Translations under genes and position numbers: made by a program
Assembly (NCBI GenBank): GCA_963815495.1
Contig: CAWFGW010000025.1
Coordinates: 1 to 64,000 of the forward strand
Source of the DNA: CAWFGW01 sp963815495
GTDB taxonomy: Bacteria > Bacteroidota > Bacteroidia > Cytophagales > JAAEPT01
DNA: 64,000 bases
Direction of reading: 5' to 3'
Notes under the pieces: model-generated
Databases searched by the model: none
Seen by the model: the letters and a program-made list of their open reading frames with translations, nothing else
What the model was told of the DNA's origin: nothing
Shown here: positions 32,988 to 41,853 of the stretch, piece after piece
How positions within the stretch are numbered: position 1 is the first letter of the stretch
Layout: each line of letters starts with the position of its first letter

Positions 32988-34503
32988 TGGTTGCTGGCGG
33001 TTTAGAGCTGATGTCATAAACAACTCTGTTTACTCCTTTCACTCGGTTAATAATTTGATTTGATATTTCAGCTAGAAAATCATACGGTAAACGCGACCAA
33101 TCGGCTGTCATTCCGTCTGTGCTACTCACCGCTCGCAAAGCGACCACATTTTCGTATGTTCTTTCGTCTCCCATAACTCCTACTGACTGTACTGGCAACA
33201 ACATTACACCCGCCTGCCATACTTCATTATAAAGGCCTTTTTCTTTTAGCCCATTAATAAAGATATGGTCGACCTCCTGCAAGATGCGTACCTTTTCTTG
33301 TGTAATATCACTCAATATACGAATAGCTAATCCTGGACCTGGAAATGGGTGTCTACCTAAAATAGTTTGTTCTAAACCTAAAGCAGCACCTACTTCTCTT
33401 ACTTCGTCTTTAAATAGGGCTTTTAATGGCTCTACAATTTTTAGCTTCATATAATCGGGTAATCCACCTACATTATGGTGTGACTTAATAGTTACAGAAG
33501 GCCCGCCCACAGATACTGATTCTATAATATCGGGATAAATTGTTCCTTGCGCTAACCATTTCACATCTTTAATCGCATGAGACTCTTCATCGAACACATC
33601 GATAAAGACTTTACCTATTGCTTTCCGCTTCAGTTCAGGATCTCTCAAACCTTTAAGCGCATCGTAAAATTTATTTTCTGCGCTAACTCCTTTTACATTT
33701 AACCCCATGTGTCGGTATGACTCTAACACATCTTGAAACTCATTTTTACGGAGTAATCCATTATCAACAAATATGCAGTAGAGATTTTTACCAATTGCTT
33801 GATGAATGAGCATGGCAGCAACAGAGGAGTCTACTCCACCTGATAACCCCAACACCACCTTATCATCGCCCAGTTGTGCTTTTAATTGTGCGACCGCCTC
33901 ATCAACAAAGTGTTCTGGTGTCCAATCTTGTGAACAGCCACACACATCCACAAGAAAGTTTTTGATGACAGCTTTACCATCTGTAGAATGATATACCTCA
34001 GGGTGAAACTGCAAACCGTATATCTCTTTGTTTTTAAATTTATAGGCTGCCACTTTTACTGATTCAGTACTGGCAATTAAATCTAACTCATCGGTAAGTT
34101 CTTGAATTGTATCTCCATGCGACATCCACACTTGAGAATTCAAAGGCATATTGATGAGCAGGTCATTATCCTTTTTAACATATGTCAATAAGGCACGACC
34201 ATATTCCCTTGTGCTTGAAGGTTTTACTTCCACACCTACCTTGTGCGCCATCAATTGCGCACCAAAGCAAATACCCAAAATCGGAAACTTTCCTTCAAAT
34301 TGAGTAATATCTATATCTGGAGCAGCAGCATCTCGAACAGAACAAGGACTTCCTGATAAAATCAACCCTTTTACGGATTGGTCAATTTCGGGAACTTTGT
34401 TGTATGGATGAATTTCACAATACACATTTTGCTCACGTACTCTTCTGGCTATCAATTGAGTATACTGTGACCCAAAATCTAAAATCAAAACCTTCTCATT
34501 CAT
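32974..34503 (-). CDS. guaA: GMP synthase (glutamine-hydrolysing)
   Basis: GuaA aminates XMP to GMP using glutamine and ATP. The 509-residue product has the class I amidotransferase domain first (ILDFGSQYTQLIARRVRE, ILGICFGAQLMAHK with catalytic Cys, QFHPEVYHS with catalytic His), then the PP-loop ATP pyrophosphatase domain (VLGLSGGVDSSVAAMLIH) and the dimerisation domain ending PPATIEWE. Length is standard. It is the first gene of the minus-strand operon; the downstream LpoA-like gene overlaps its last codons. The sequence upstream is short (about 130 bp) and shared with the divergent SRP RNA gene. Confidence 0.96.
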   Translation of the reverse strand: MNEKVLILDFGSQYTQLIARRVREQNVYCEIHPYNKVPEIDQSVKGLILSGSPCSVRDAAAPDIDITQFEGKFPILGICFGAQLMAHKVGVEVKPSSTREYGRALLTYVKKDNDLLINMPLNSQVWMSHGDTIQELTDELDLIASTESVKVAAYKFKNKEIYGLQFHPEVYHSTDGKAVIKNFLVDVCGCSQDWTPEHFVDEAVAQLKAQLGDDKVVLGLSGGVDSSVAAMLIHQAIGKNLYCIFVDNGLLRKNEFQDVLESYRHMGLNVKGVSAENKFYDALKGLRDPELKRKAIGKVFIDVFDEESHAIKDVKWLAQGTIYPDIIESVSVGGPSVTIKSHHNVGGLPDYMKLKIVEPLKALFKDEVREVGAALGLEQTILGRHPFPGPGLAIRILSDITQEKVRILQEVDHIFINGLKEKGLYNEVWQAGVMLLPVQSVGVMGDERTYENVVALRAVSSTDGMTADWSRLPYDFLAEISNQIINRVKGVNRVVYDISSKPPATIEWE

Positions 34504-34596
34504 GTCGGCAAAAGTAATAGATGAGGATAAGTTTTACTAGCTAGGGCTATGATTGTTTTCCACTTAAAAGGTCCACAACTACTTTTTTAAATTTTT

Positions 34597-34627
34597 ACTG
34601 GTAGAAATACATTTTTTTCTATCTTTG
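34597..34627 (+). promoter_or_regulatory. promoter of the SRP RNA gene
   Basis: TATCTTTG at 34620-34627 matches the Bacteroidota -7 element TAnnTTTG exactly. With the standard 19-base spacer the -33 position (34597-34600) reads ACTG, of which only TG matches TTTG. The predicted RNA starts about 5 bases downstream, which is the normal distance. Confidence 0.65.
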
Positions 34628-34631
34628 CAGC

Positions 34632-34721
34632 GGCAAGTCGGTACGACCAGCTCCTGCTGAATCCCCCAGGTCGTGATTGAAGCAAGGGTAAGTGGTTGAG
34701 CGGTGCGATATTCGATTTGCC
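34632..34721 (+). ncRNA. ffs: 4.5S signal recognition particle RNA
   Basis: The sequence contains the SRP helix 8 core: CCCAGGTCGTGATTGAAGCA followed by AGGGTAAG, with the GTGA-type (GNRA-like) tetraloop and the conserved AGGTC and GAAGCA sides. The ends pair: GGCAAGTCG at 34632-34640 with CGATTTGCC at 34713-34721 (one G-U). A run of six T follows, so it has its own terminator. At about 90 nt it is the small bacterial form without an Alu domain. The RNA works with Ffh and FtsY in co-translational targeting to the membrane. Confidence 0.9.
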
Positions 34722-34767
34722 TTTTTTATTTTACATTCCTCCTAATTAGACTTATAATAACCTTCAC

Positions 34768-35424
34768 ATGAAATTCTTTATTGATACTGCTAACTTAAAT
34801 GAAATAAAAGAAGCTCAAGCATTGGGTATTCTTGATGGAGTAACAACCAATCCTTCATTGATGGCAAAAGAAGGTATTGCTGGTGAAAAAAACATCATTG
34901 ACCACTATAAAGCAATTTGTGCTATTGTAGATGGTGATGTTAGTGCAGAAGTAATTGCAACTGACTATGAGGAAATGATTAAAGAAGGTGAAACCTTAGC
35001 TAAACTTGATGATAAAATAGTTGTTAAAATTCCAATGATTAAAGATGGTATTAAAGCCATAGCTTATTTTTCAAAAAAAGGAATTAAAACAAATTGTACT
35101 TTGATTTTCAGTGCTGGTCAAGCGTTGTTAGCCGCAAAAGCAGGAGCAACTTACGTTTCTCCTTTTATTGGTCGAATCGATGATACAGGTCATGATGGAA
35201 TGCGATTGATCGAAGACATTGTTACCATTTATGATAACTACGGTTTTGAAACTGAAATATTAGCTGCCTCTGTACGACATACGAGACACTTGCTAGATTG
35301 CGCAGAGTTAGGAGCTGATGTAGCTACTTGTCCATTAAGTGCAATTTTAGGTTTATTTCACCACCCACTAACTGATAGCGGACTAGCTAAGTTTTTAGCA
35401 GACCATAAAAAAGTTAACGGATAA
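34768..35424 (+). CDS. fsa: transaldolase / fructose-6-phosphate aldolase family (short form)
   Basis: The 218-residue protein belongs to the short transaldolase group (TalC/Fsa). Visible motifs are FIDTANLNEIKEA, GVTTNPSLMAKEG, VVKIPMIKDGIKAI with the Schiff-base Lys, NCTLIFSAGQALLAAKAGATYVSPFIGRIDD and EILAASVRHTRHLLDCA. It forms decamers in known members. Bacteroidota members of this size usually act as transaldolase in the pentose phosphate pathway; telling transaldolase from fructose-6-phosphate aldolase needs the residue at the water-binding site (Phe or Gln/Tyr), and I cannot assign it with certainty. It follows the SRP RNA. Confidence 0.92.
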   Translation: MKFFIDTANLNEIKEAQALGILDGVTTNPSLMAKEGIAGEKNIIDHYKAICAIVDGDVSAEVIATDYEEMIKEGETLAKLDDKIVVKIPMIKDGIKAIAYFSKKGIKTNCTLIFSAGQALLAAKAGATYVSPFIGRIDDTGHDGMRLIEDIVTIYDNYGFETEILAASVRHTRHLLDCAELGADVATCPLSAILGLFHHPLTDSGLAKFLADHKKVNG

Positions 35425-35482
35425 ACAATTTTATGGAACGTTAATACGTTAATCCTAAAGAGATTTCACCAATCAACAACCT

Positions 35483-36184
35483 ATGTCTTTTTCAGACGAA
35501 CCAATTATAAAAGTAGAAAATACGAATATTTATCAAGAAGAAGATATCGTATTGGAAGACATCTCATTTTCTATCTATAAAGGTGAGTTTGTTTATATGC
35601 TTGGACGAACTGGTTCAGGCAAAAGTTCTTTACTTAAAACACTTTATGCTGATTTATTTTTAGATAATGGATCAGTAGAGGTTGCTGGTTATCAGATTAA
35701 AGGAATTGCTAGCAAAAACATTCCCTTGCTAAGAAGAAAATTAGGTATTGTTTTCCAAGATTTTGAGCTATTTACAGATCGATCGGTTACAGAAAACCTT
35801 GAATTTGTATTAAAGGCAACGGGCTGGACCAACTCAACTAAAATGAAACAACGTATCGTTGAAGTTTTAATGCGAGTGGGTTTGGATGGTGTTGGAAGCA
35901 AGATGCCTCATCAATTATCTGGTGGAGAACAACAACGAATTGTAATTGCACGAGCCTTATTAAATGAACCCTTGTTATTAATTGCAGATGAGCCTACAGG
36001 AAATCTGGATCCAGAAGTAGCAGAAAACATACTCAATTTGTTTATCGACATTAACAAAAGTGGTACTTCAATCTTAATGGCTACACACAACCATGGATTT
36101 TTAACCAAACATCCAGCAAGAACATTAGTTTGCAAAGACAAAAAATTGACAGATAAAGCAAAAGGAATCATAAGTGAAGAATAA
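35483..36184 (+). CDS. ftsE: cell-division ATP-binding protein FtsE-like
   Basis: FtsE is the ABC ATPase that works with FtsX to activate peptidoglycan hydrolases at division. The 233-residue protein has Walker A GRTGSGKSSLLK (residues about 40-51), Q-loop VFQDFELFTDRSVTENL, signature LSGGEQQRIVIARA, Walker B LLIADEPTGNLDPE and H-loop ATHNH. No ftsX lies in this window; in Bacteroidota the two are often apart. The 3' end overlaps the glycosyltransferase start by 11 bp. An assignment to another FtsE/LolD-type ATPase is possible, but ATGW and PHQLSGGEQQR fit FtsE. Confidence 0.85.
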   Translation: MSFSDEPIIKVENTNIYQEEDIVLEDISFSIYKGEFVYMLGRTGSGKSSLLKTLYADLFLDNGSVEVAGYQIKGIASKNIPLLRRKLGIVFQDFELFTDRSVTENLEFVLKATGWTNSTKMKQRIVEVLMRVGLDGVGSKMPHQLSGGEQQRIVIARALLNEPLLLIADEPTGNLDPEVAENILNLFIDINKSGTSILMATHNHGFLTKHPARTLVCKDKKLTDKAKGIISEE

Positions 36185-37070
36185 GGGACTTTCAATTCTT
36201 ATACCTATTTATAATTTTTCAGTAGTTGAACTAGTAAATAACCTAGTCAATCAGGCATCATTATTAGATGTACCTTTTGAAATTCGTTGTTATGATGATT
36301 TTTCCTCTGACTACACAAAAGAGAACAGCTCAATAGAATCATTTACAAATGTTGTTTATAAAAAGCTCCCTGCTAACCAAGGTCGATCAAAAATCAGAAA
36401 TTTACTGGCTTTTGAAGCAGAATATAGCACACTCCTTTTTTTAGATTGTGACTCTAAAATAAATAATTCTAATTATCTTCAACAATACCTTAATTACATC
36501 GATAAAGATTATGTGGTTTATGGAGGCCGCTCATATCAATCTTCCCCTCCTAATAACCCAGACAAACTTTTACATTGGAAATATGGTAATACGAGAGAAA
36601 CTGGTAAAGCAGAAAAACGATCCAAATGCCCCTACTACTCTTTTATGTCCAATAATTTCATCATTTCAAGAAAGCATTTTCTTCTAGTTAAAATGGATGA
36701 AACTTTGAAAGGATATGGTTATGAAGACACTCTATTTGGAATCAGCTTAAAAACTCATGATATTAAGATTGTTCATATCGACAACCCTTTATGTCACATA
36801 GGCCTTGAAGACAATTATATTTTTTTAAAAAAGACCCATGAAAGCATAAAAAATCTTGTCACATTAACCTCCAACAACATAAAGTTCAATACTAAATTAT
36901 ATAGGTATTATAAATTTATATCGAAAACTCGGTTAACTTTTATATTTGAGTTCATTTATTCAATTTTTAAAACAGGAATAGAAAAAAACCTAAAAAGCCT
37001 TTCACCCTCTCTCATCTTTTTTGACATCTACAAACTCAATCTAATTTCAAAAGAACACAGAAGCCTATAG
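36174..37070 (+). CDS. family 2 glycosyltransferase
   Basis: The 298-residue protein has a GT-A fold beginning LSILIPIYNFSVVELVNNL. It shows the nucleotide-binding Asp pair region CYDDFSSDYTKE, the DXD-like motif FLDCDSKI, and a family-typical acidic motif GYGYEDTLFG (ED motif, about residue 183), where the catalytic base would be. Sugar and acceptor are unknown. The start is GTG at 36174, inside the last codons of ftsE, so it is coupled to it. A Phe-rich, basic C-terminal segment (FIFEFIYSIFK) could attach to the membrane. It converges with tyrA with 3 bp between stops. Confidence 0.88.
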   Translation: MKNKGLSILIPIYNFSVVELVNNLVNQASLLDVPFEIRCYDDFSSDYTKENSSIESFTNVVYKKLPANQGRSKIRNLLAFEAEYSTLLFLDCDSKINNSNYLQQYLNYIDKDYVVYGGRSYQSSPPNNPDKLLHWKYGNTRETGKAEKRSKCPYYSFMSNNFIISRKHFLLVKMDETLKGYGYEDTLFGISLKTHDIKIVHIDNPLCHIGLEDNYIFLKKTHESIKNLVTLTSNNIKFNTKLYRYYKFISKTRLTFIFEFIYSIFKTGIEKNLKSLSPSLIFFDIYKLNLISKEHRSL

Positions 37071-37073
37071 TGA

Positions 37074-37808
37074 CTAAAGTGATTCATTCAGGTTAGTTAG
37101 TGCTTTTAAAAAGTCTTCTCGAACTTGTTGAGCATACGGGTTTTCTTTTTCAATTGTGTAAAACAAATCCAACGAATCTTTTCCCAACGTTTGTTTAATT
37201 TCCAACAAAAACTGATAGGCTTTAGTTTTCTGTTCTACATCAGGAATATCCATCGCATTTACCGCTCTACCAATAAAATGTGTTAATGCTTGTACATAAG
37301 CCATCTGTTGATCGTGTACCTCAGGAGTTCTTATTAAAACATTTAACTTCAATTTATCTTCAAAAAAGTGAACTAGCTTTAAATCGATATCTCTTTGAGA
37401 AGGACATATGACCATATTTAACCCTTCAATTCCGTTTTTACCACTCATAGGCCCAAACAAAGGGTGCGTTCCAATAATTTGAACATGGTTAGGTAATATT
37501 CTTTCCATCATTTCTAATGGACGAACTTTTACAGAAGAAACATCCACTACCCAAGTACCTGGCTTTAAATTAGGAGCCATTTCCACAAGAAGATTTTCTA
37601 AAAACTGAACAGGTACACAAGGAATCACTATTTCTGCATTGCATGCTTCCGCAACAGAAACTTGTTTTACACCAAGTGAATTTGCTTCATCAGGACGAGG
37701 GGACCGGTTCCAAACCACTACTTCAAAATGCTGAACGAGGTGTTTCACCATAAACTGTCCAAAACTTCCAAATCCCAATAAGCCAAGCTTCCTCATCTCT
37801 TTTTTCAT
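37074..37808 (-). CDS. tyrA: prephenate dehydrogenase
   Basis: TyrA oxidatively decarboxylates prephenate to 4-hydroxyphenylpyruvate in tyrosine synthesis. The product has the dinucleotide motif LGLLGFGSFGQFMVKHL at the N-terminus, WVVDVSSVKVRPLEMM, IGTHPLFGPMSG with the catalytic His of the HPLFGP motif, and an all-helical C-terminal domain (YVQALTHFIGRA). At 244 residues it is the short form, lacking the ACT or chorismate mutase domain, so feedback control may be weak or different. The start ATG at 37808 overlaps the TGA of the FAD monooxygenase gene by one base, a classic coupled pair. An upstream ATG at 37847 lies inside that gene and is less likely. Confidence 0.88.
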   Translation of the reverse strand: MKKEMRKLGLLGFGSFGQFMVKHLVQHFEVVVWNRSPRPDEANSLGVKQVSVAEACNAEIVIPCVPVQFLENLLVEMAPNLKPGTWVVDVSSVKVRPLEMMERILPNHVQIIGTHPLFGPMSGKNGIEGLNMVICPSQRDIDLKLVHFFEDKLKLNVLIRTPEVHDQQMAYVQALTHFIGRAVNAMDIPDVEQKTKAYQFLLEIKQTLGKDSLDLFYTIEKENPYAQQVREDFLKALTNLNESL

Positions 37809-39025
37809 CAAATATAATAATATCTCTTTGGTAAATTTGAACACCACCCATTTCTTATTCCCATAAGTGTGTTTAACATAAGCTTTCCTGCGACTGGTAA
37901 TTCATATACTTTTTGTATGAGAAAATCTCTCAAAAAAGGGTATTGTTTATCACCCTGAAATATTGGAGTTATCAGCCTGGAAATGGTTTGATAATAATGT
38001 ACTTGCTGTGTTCTTTTTTTTGAAAAAACAGGCAAAGCAAGAAGTAAATCTTCATATTCTTTGATACATTCACTCAACATATAAGCATCAAGAAGGGCTA
38101 AGTTAGTACCTGAACTAAGCTGAGGACTCATCGCATGAGCTACATCCCCAACAAAGGCTACTCGACCTTCATAAAAATGAGAGAGTTGAGAATCATAATA
38201 GGGAGCAAAAGTTAGTTGTTCAGGATCAACAACTCGGTCAACAATGGGTGAATCGCCATAATATACTTTTATTTTTTCTCTTAATTTTCTAAAATCTGCA
38301 GTTGATTTAATGGGGTTTTCTTGTTGATTTACACCCCAAAAAAAGTTAACTAACTTAGAATCTACATCTCCCTCAATATGCGAACCTGTGGGCATTATCC
38401 CCGTCAACACTTTATCTCCGTAATGTTGTGTAAGTGTCGTTTCATCTAATTCTCCTTTTTTATAAGTAACCGTTGTCCACAGTGCGGAATTAGGTTGCTG
38501 AATACTTTTTTTAGTAACAGAAAAATTATCCCTCAACATTGACCGCGAACCATTGGAGATGATTACAAAATCATATCCCTCAAAAACTTGTCGACCAGAA
38601 TATAAAGTTACTTTTTTTTCATTTTGGTCTATGTTATCAATGGGGGTGCCTTTTAATAAGTTAACATTTGAAATATTATCTAAAGCTTTAATTAAAGTTG
38701 AAAACAGAAGCCCTCTATGCACTCCTCTACCACAAGCTTCAGGAAACAAATCTCTAAAATCGATATCAATGACCACTTCATTACTTCGATGATGCACGCC
38801 CTGAAATTTATAGATAGGAGTTGAATTCTCATCTATTAAATTTTTAAAACCTAATAGAGTCATCATTTTGTAGCCAGTAGGCTGCATCATTATTCCAGCA
38901 CCAAGGGGCCGAGGATTTTCTTCCCGCTCAAAAACAGTAATATGATGTCCTTGTTTTGCTAAAAAATTTGCAGCTGCCGAACCAGCAATACCACCACCAA
39001 CAATTCCAATTTTAAGTTGATTCAA
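37808..39025 (-). CDS. FAD-dependent monooxygenase
   Basis: The 405-residue protein belongs to the class A flavin monooxygenases (UbiH/PHBH type). It has the Rossmann GxGxxG in KIGIVGGGIAGSAAANFLAKQG, ADP-binding Glu in ITVFEREENP, the DG-type motif replaced by VIISNGSRSMLRD, and the FAD ribityl motif VAFVGDVAHAMSPQLSSGTNLALLDA. Substrates in this family are aromatic or quinone compounds; the substrate here is unknown. It overlaps tyrA by one base, so the two are co-translated; an aromatic substrate is possible but not shown. It follows the bifunctional nuclease gene by 6 bp in the same direction. Confidence 0.88.
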   Translation of the reverse strand: MNQLKIGIVGGGIAGSAAANFLAKQGHHITVFEREENPRPLGAGIMMQPTGYKMMTLLGFKNLIDENSTPIYKFQGVHHRSNEVVIDIDFRDLFPEACGRGVHRGLLFSTLIKALDNISNVNLLKGTPIDNIDQNEKKVTLYSGRQVFEGYDFVIISNGSRSMLRDNFSVTKKSIQQPNSALWTTVTYKKGELDETTLTQHYGDKVLTGIMPTGSHIEGDVDSKLVNFFWGVNQQENPIKSTADFRKLREKIKVYYGDSPIVDRVVDPEQLTFAPYYDSQLSHFYEGRVAFVGDVAHAMSPQLSSGTNLALLDAYMLSECIKEYEDLLLALPVFSKKRTQQVHYYQTISRLITPIFQGDKQYPFLRDFLIQKVYELPVAGKLMLNTLMGIRNGWCSNLPKRYYYI

Positions 39026-39031
39026 AGGGAT

Positions 39032-39652
39032 TTATCTTCTGTTTAATTCATCTCTAATCCGTGCTGCTAATTCATACTTTTCATCTTGTAAAGCATCTTC
39101 AAGCATCACCTCTAGTTGTTGAACAGAAAACTCATCTAAGTTGTTTGATTGTATTTGAGTTTTTGCCTCCTCTACAGCCTTTTCCATCTCTTCCTCCTCT
39201 AGTTCCTCCTCTGCCTCACCAAACTCAGCTTTTTCTTCTTCCTCTGTCAACACTATTCCTGCTTCTGAAAGGATTTTTTCGTTGGTAAAAATGGGTACTT
39301 TAAAGCGTAAAGCAATGGCGATAGCATCAGATGGTCGAGAGTCAACTTCTACCGATTTAATTTCATCAGCACACACTATCCTGGCGTAGAAAATACCTTC
39401 CTTCAAATCAGAAATCATGATTTCCTGAATATCAAAATTAAACCCTTTCGCAAATTCTTTAAAAAGGTCATGAGTAAATGGGCGATGGGGAGTTATTTTT
39501 TCTATTTCAATTGCAATCGCTTGAGCCTCAGCCATTCCAATAATAATTGGCAATCGTCTTTTACCACCCACTTCACCCAATACTAAAGCAAACGAACCAG
39601 TCTGCGACTGGCTCGATGATAATCCCAATATTTCTAATTCAATCTTACTCAA
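39032..39652 (-). CDS. bifunctional nuclease family protein (DUF151) with UVR motif
   Basis: The 206-residue protein has the BFN domain at 1-135 (LPIIIGMAEAQAIAIEIEKI, PRPFTHDLF, EVDSRPSDAIAIALRF). A very acidic linker (EEEEKAEFGEAEEELEEEEM) follows, then a C-terminal UVR-type helix pair (VQQLEVMLEDALQDEKYELAARIRDEL), as found in UvrB/UvrC and Clp adaptors. Members are thought to be DNase/RNases; the role in Bacteroidota is unclear. The only fitting start is TTG at 39652, directly before SKIELEILGL. It is the link between the etf genes and the FAD monooxygenase on one strand (17 and 6 bp gaps). Confidence 0.88.
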   Translation of the reverse strand: MSKIELEILGLSSSQSQTGSFALVLGEVGGKRRLPIIIGMAEAQAIAIEIEKITPHRPFTHDLFKEFAKGFNFDIQEIMISDLKEGIFYARIVCADEIKSVEVDSRPSDAIAIALRFKVPIFTNEKILSEAGIVLTEEEEKAEFGEAEEELEEEEMEKAVEEAKTQIQSNNLDEFSVQQLEVMLEDALQDEKYELAARIRDELNRR

Positions 39653-39669
39653 TTGTCTATCGCTATTTA

Positions 39670-40614
39670 TTAAGCATTTTTCAAGGCTTCGGTTAGTTTC
39701 GGAACTACTTCAAATGCATCTCCCACTATGCCATAATCAGCCGCTTTGAAAAAAGGTGCTTCTGGGTCAGTATTTATAACAACTATGACTTTCGAAGAAC
39801 TTACCCCTGCAAGGTGTTGAATAGCCCCCGAAATTCCTATTGCAATATACAAATTAGGACTAATTTTTATACCTGTTTGACCAACATGTTCATGATGAGG
39901 CCTCCAATCAACATCAGAAACTGGTTTAGAACACGCTGTTGCGGCACCTAAAACTTTGGCTAAATCTTCTATTATACCCCAGTTTTCTGGACCTTTCAAC
40001 CCTCTTCCTGCTGACACAACTAAATCAGCTTCAGGTAATAAGATATCACCTTCTTGTTTTTTAGTGCCAGTGATTTTTACTTTATTATCTGCTTCAGCAA
40101 CTGTAATAGCAACTGCTTCTACTACTGCAGATCCACTCCCCTCTTCCACATCAAAACTATTTTTCTTTATTGTCAACACTTTATTAGCTGTCTTAATAGC
40201 TACCGTGCTAAAAGCTTTACTGGTGTAAATACTCCTTTTTACCTTGTCACCATCAAGTAACCCTATTACATTAGTCACTGCAGTACCATCTAATTTTATA
40301 GCAATGCGGGAAGATATAGCTTCTCCCAATGATGAGTGAGCCATTAGCACGGTATCAGCGCCCTTATCTTTAGCTACATGGGCAATGGCACTTGCCAAAG
40401 GTTGCACCGCATCAGCAGCAACACCAGTTAGTTTGTATACTTTAGCAACACCATATTTTCCAGCTGTCGTCAGTTCATCATCACTAATCACGTCACAAGC
40501 CAAACCATGGGCCTCTGTACCTAACTTTTTAGCTAATGCACTTGCATAAGTTAATGCCTCGAAAGATGATTTTTTGATGGTGTTATTATCGTTTTCTATA
40601 AATACTAATATCAT
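39670..40614 (-). CDS. etfA: electron transfer flavoprotein alpha subunit
   Basis: EtfA carries the FAD of the ETF heterodimer, which passes electrons from acyl-CoA and other dehydrogenases to the quinone pool. The 314-residue product has the N-terminal domain (MILVFIENDNNTIKKSSFEALTYA) and the FAD-binding C-terminal signature: VVSAGRGLKGPENW, ATACSKPVSDVDWRPHHEHVGQTG and LYIAIGISGAIQHLAGVSSSKVIVVINTDPEAPFF. It follows etfB at 20 bp. The standard pair in the order etfB-etfA points to fatty-acid or amino-acid oxidation; the matching quinone oxidoreductase is not in the window. Confidence 0.95.
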   Translation of the reverse strand: MILVFIENDNNTIKKSSFEALTYASALAKKLGTEAHGLACDVISDDELTTAGKYGVAKVYKLTGVAADAVQPLASAIAHVAKDKGADTVLMAHSSLGEAISSRIAIKLDGTAVTNVIGLLDGDKVKRSIYTSKAFSTVAIKTANKVLTIKKNSFDVEEGSGSAVVEAVAITVAEADNKVKITGTKKQEGDILLPEADLVVSAGRGLKGPENWGIIEDLAKVLGAATACSKPVSDVDWRPHHEHVGQTGIKISPNLYIAIGISGAIQHLAGVSSSKVIVVINTDPEAPFFKAADYGIVGDAFEVVPKLTEALKNA

Positions 40615-40634
40615 GATTGTCGTGTTTAAGGTGA

Positions 40635-41372
40635 TTAAATTACTTTAGCTTCGTTTTTTAGCAGATTAACTAATTCCCCTACATTATCAGGAGAAATCAT
40701 TTTACAAGCTCCCTTAGCTGGTGGCAATTCAAAAGAGACTACTTCACTGCCTTTTACATTAACTGAAGGTTCGATTACATTCAGTGGTTTTGTACGAGCA
40801 GACATAATTCCACGCATGTTGGGGATTTTCCATTCAGCAATTGGCTCTTGACAGCCTGCTACAAATGGCGTCTCTACCTCAATGGTTTGTTTACCACCTT
40901 CAATTTCCTTCTCCATAATGGCTTTTGTTCCTTGAAGCTCTAGCTTCATAACGGGCGACACAGAAGGAATACCTAATAGCTCGCCAACCATTCCATGCAC
41001 AACACCACCATTAAAATCAATGGACTCACGGCCCATTAAAATCATATCATAACCACCTTCTTTGGCTACGTTCGCTATTTCTTTCGCAACAAACAAGGAG
41101 TCTGTAGGCTCAGCATTGACACGAATTGCATCATCTGCTCCAATAGCTAATGCTTTTCTAATTGTCGGTTCTGTTTCGGCAGTCCCTACATTTAAAGCGG
41201 TAATCGTTCCACCGCTTTGCTCTTTAAGCTCAACCGCGCGCGCTAAAGCGTAATCGTCATATGGACCTATAATATATTGAACGCCAGTTTTATCAAATTG
41301 TGTGTTGCCGTCTGTAAAAGCTATTTTTGAAGTAGTATCTGGCACATGAGTTATGCAAACTAATATTTTCAT
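40635..41372 (-). CDS. etfB: electron transfer flavoprotein beta subunit
   Basis: EtfB is the partner of EtfA and binds AMP. The 245-residue protein has MKILVCITHVPDTTSKIAF at the N-terminus, GPYDDYALARAVELKEQSGG, ALAIGADDAIRV and the signature region MGRESIDFNGGVVHGMVGELLGIPSV. The C-terminal arm that reaches into EtfA is present. It begins the etfB-etfA-BFN-monooxygenase-tyrA run on the minus strand. The region upstream (41373-41530) contains a 7-bp-phased repeat array. Confidence 0.95.
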   Translation of the reverse strand: MKILVCITHVPDTTSKIAFTDGNTQFDKTGVQYIIGPYDDYALARAVELKEQSGGTITALNVGTAETEPTIRKALAIGADDAIRVNAEPTDSLFVAKEIANVAKEGGYDMILMGRESIDFNGGVVHGMVGELLGIPSVSPVMKLELQGTKAIMEKEIEGGKQTIEVETPFVAGCQEPIAEWKIPNMRGIMSARTKPLNVIEPSVNVKGSEVVSFELPPAKGACKMISPDNVGELVNLLKNEAKVI

Positions 41373-41380
41373 GGTTAGGT

Positions 41381-41443
41381 TTTAAAGTTTAGAAATCAGA
41401 ATTTAGAGATTTGAAAGCAGAACTTAAAATTGTGAAGTCACAA
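41381..41443. repeat. 7-bp-phased degenerate repeat array
   Basis: Nine consecutive heptads end in RAA or similar: TTTAAAG, TTTAGAA, ATCAGAA, TTTAGAG, ATTTGAA, AGCAGAA, CTTAAAA, TTGTGAA, GTCACAA. The phase is kept although the letters vary. The array lies between the divergent etfB and TPR genes. It resembles in period, not in sequence, the arrays at 1-118 and 62143-62227. Confidence 0.65.
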
Positions 41444-41530
41444 TTCTTTAAATTTCCTTTTTCATCACTTATGACATATACTTAAGAAGGATGAAAAATG
41501 TTATGCAAAACGAGTAAATTTTCCTATTAA

Positions 41531-41839
41531 ATGTCAACAGAAAGACTTAAAAGCCTGATTTCCTTTTTGAAAGAAACTCCAGAAGACCCATTTTTAAAAT
41601 ATTGTCTTGCTTTAGAATATGTTAAAAATCAGGATAAGTTAGCTCAGAATTATTTTGAGGATCTACTAACCAATCACCCCGACTATTTAGCGACCTATTA
41701 TTCCGCGGGAAAATATTACGAATCACTGGATGACTTTGATCAAGCAGAGGAACTCTTTGAAAAAGGAATTGTTTTAGCCAAAAAAATAGGAGACACCAAA
41801 GCCGCAGGAGAGTTACAAACTGCTTTGGATTTACTGTAA
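41531..41839 (+). CDS. small TPR protein
   Basis: The 102-residue protein is made of about two and a half tetratricopeptide repeats: PFLKYCLALEYVKNQDKLAQ, ATYYSAGKYYESLDDFDQAE and ELFEKGIVLAKKIGD. It has no signal peptide and is probably cytosolic, giving a protein-binding platform. It precedes pbpC by 14 bp and probably shares its transcript. A small TPR gene in this place is seen in other Bacteroidota, but its partner is unknown. Confidence 0.85.
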   Translation: MSTERLKSLISFLKETPEDPFLKYCLALEYVKNQDKLAQNYFEDLLTNHPDYLATYYSAGKYYESLDDFDQAEELFEKGIVLAKKIGDTKAAGELQTALDLL

Positions 41840-41853
41840 GAACCAACTAGTTA

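Noticed and set aside
34509..34516. TACTTTTG as -7 element of guaA
   Set aside because: It lies only 6 bp before the ATG and has no -33 TTTG/TTG at the right distance; it would imply a leaderless mRNA without other support.
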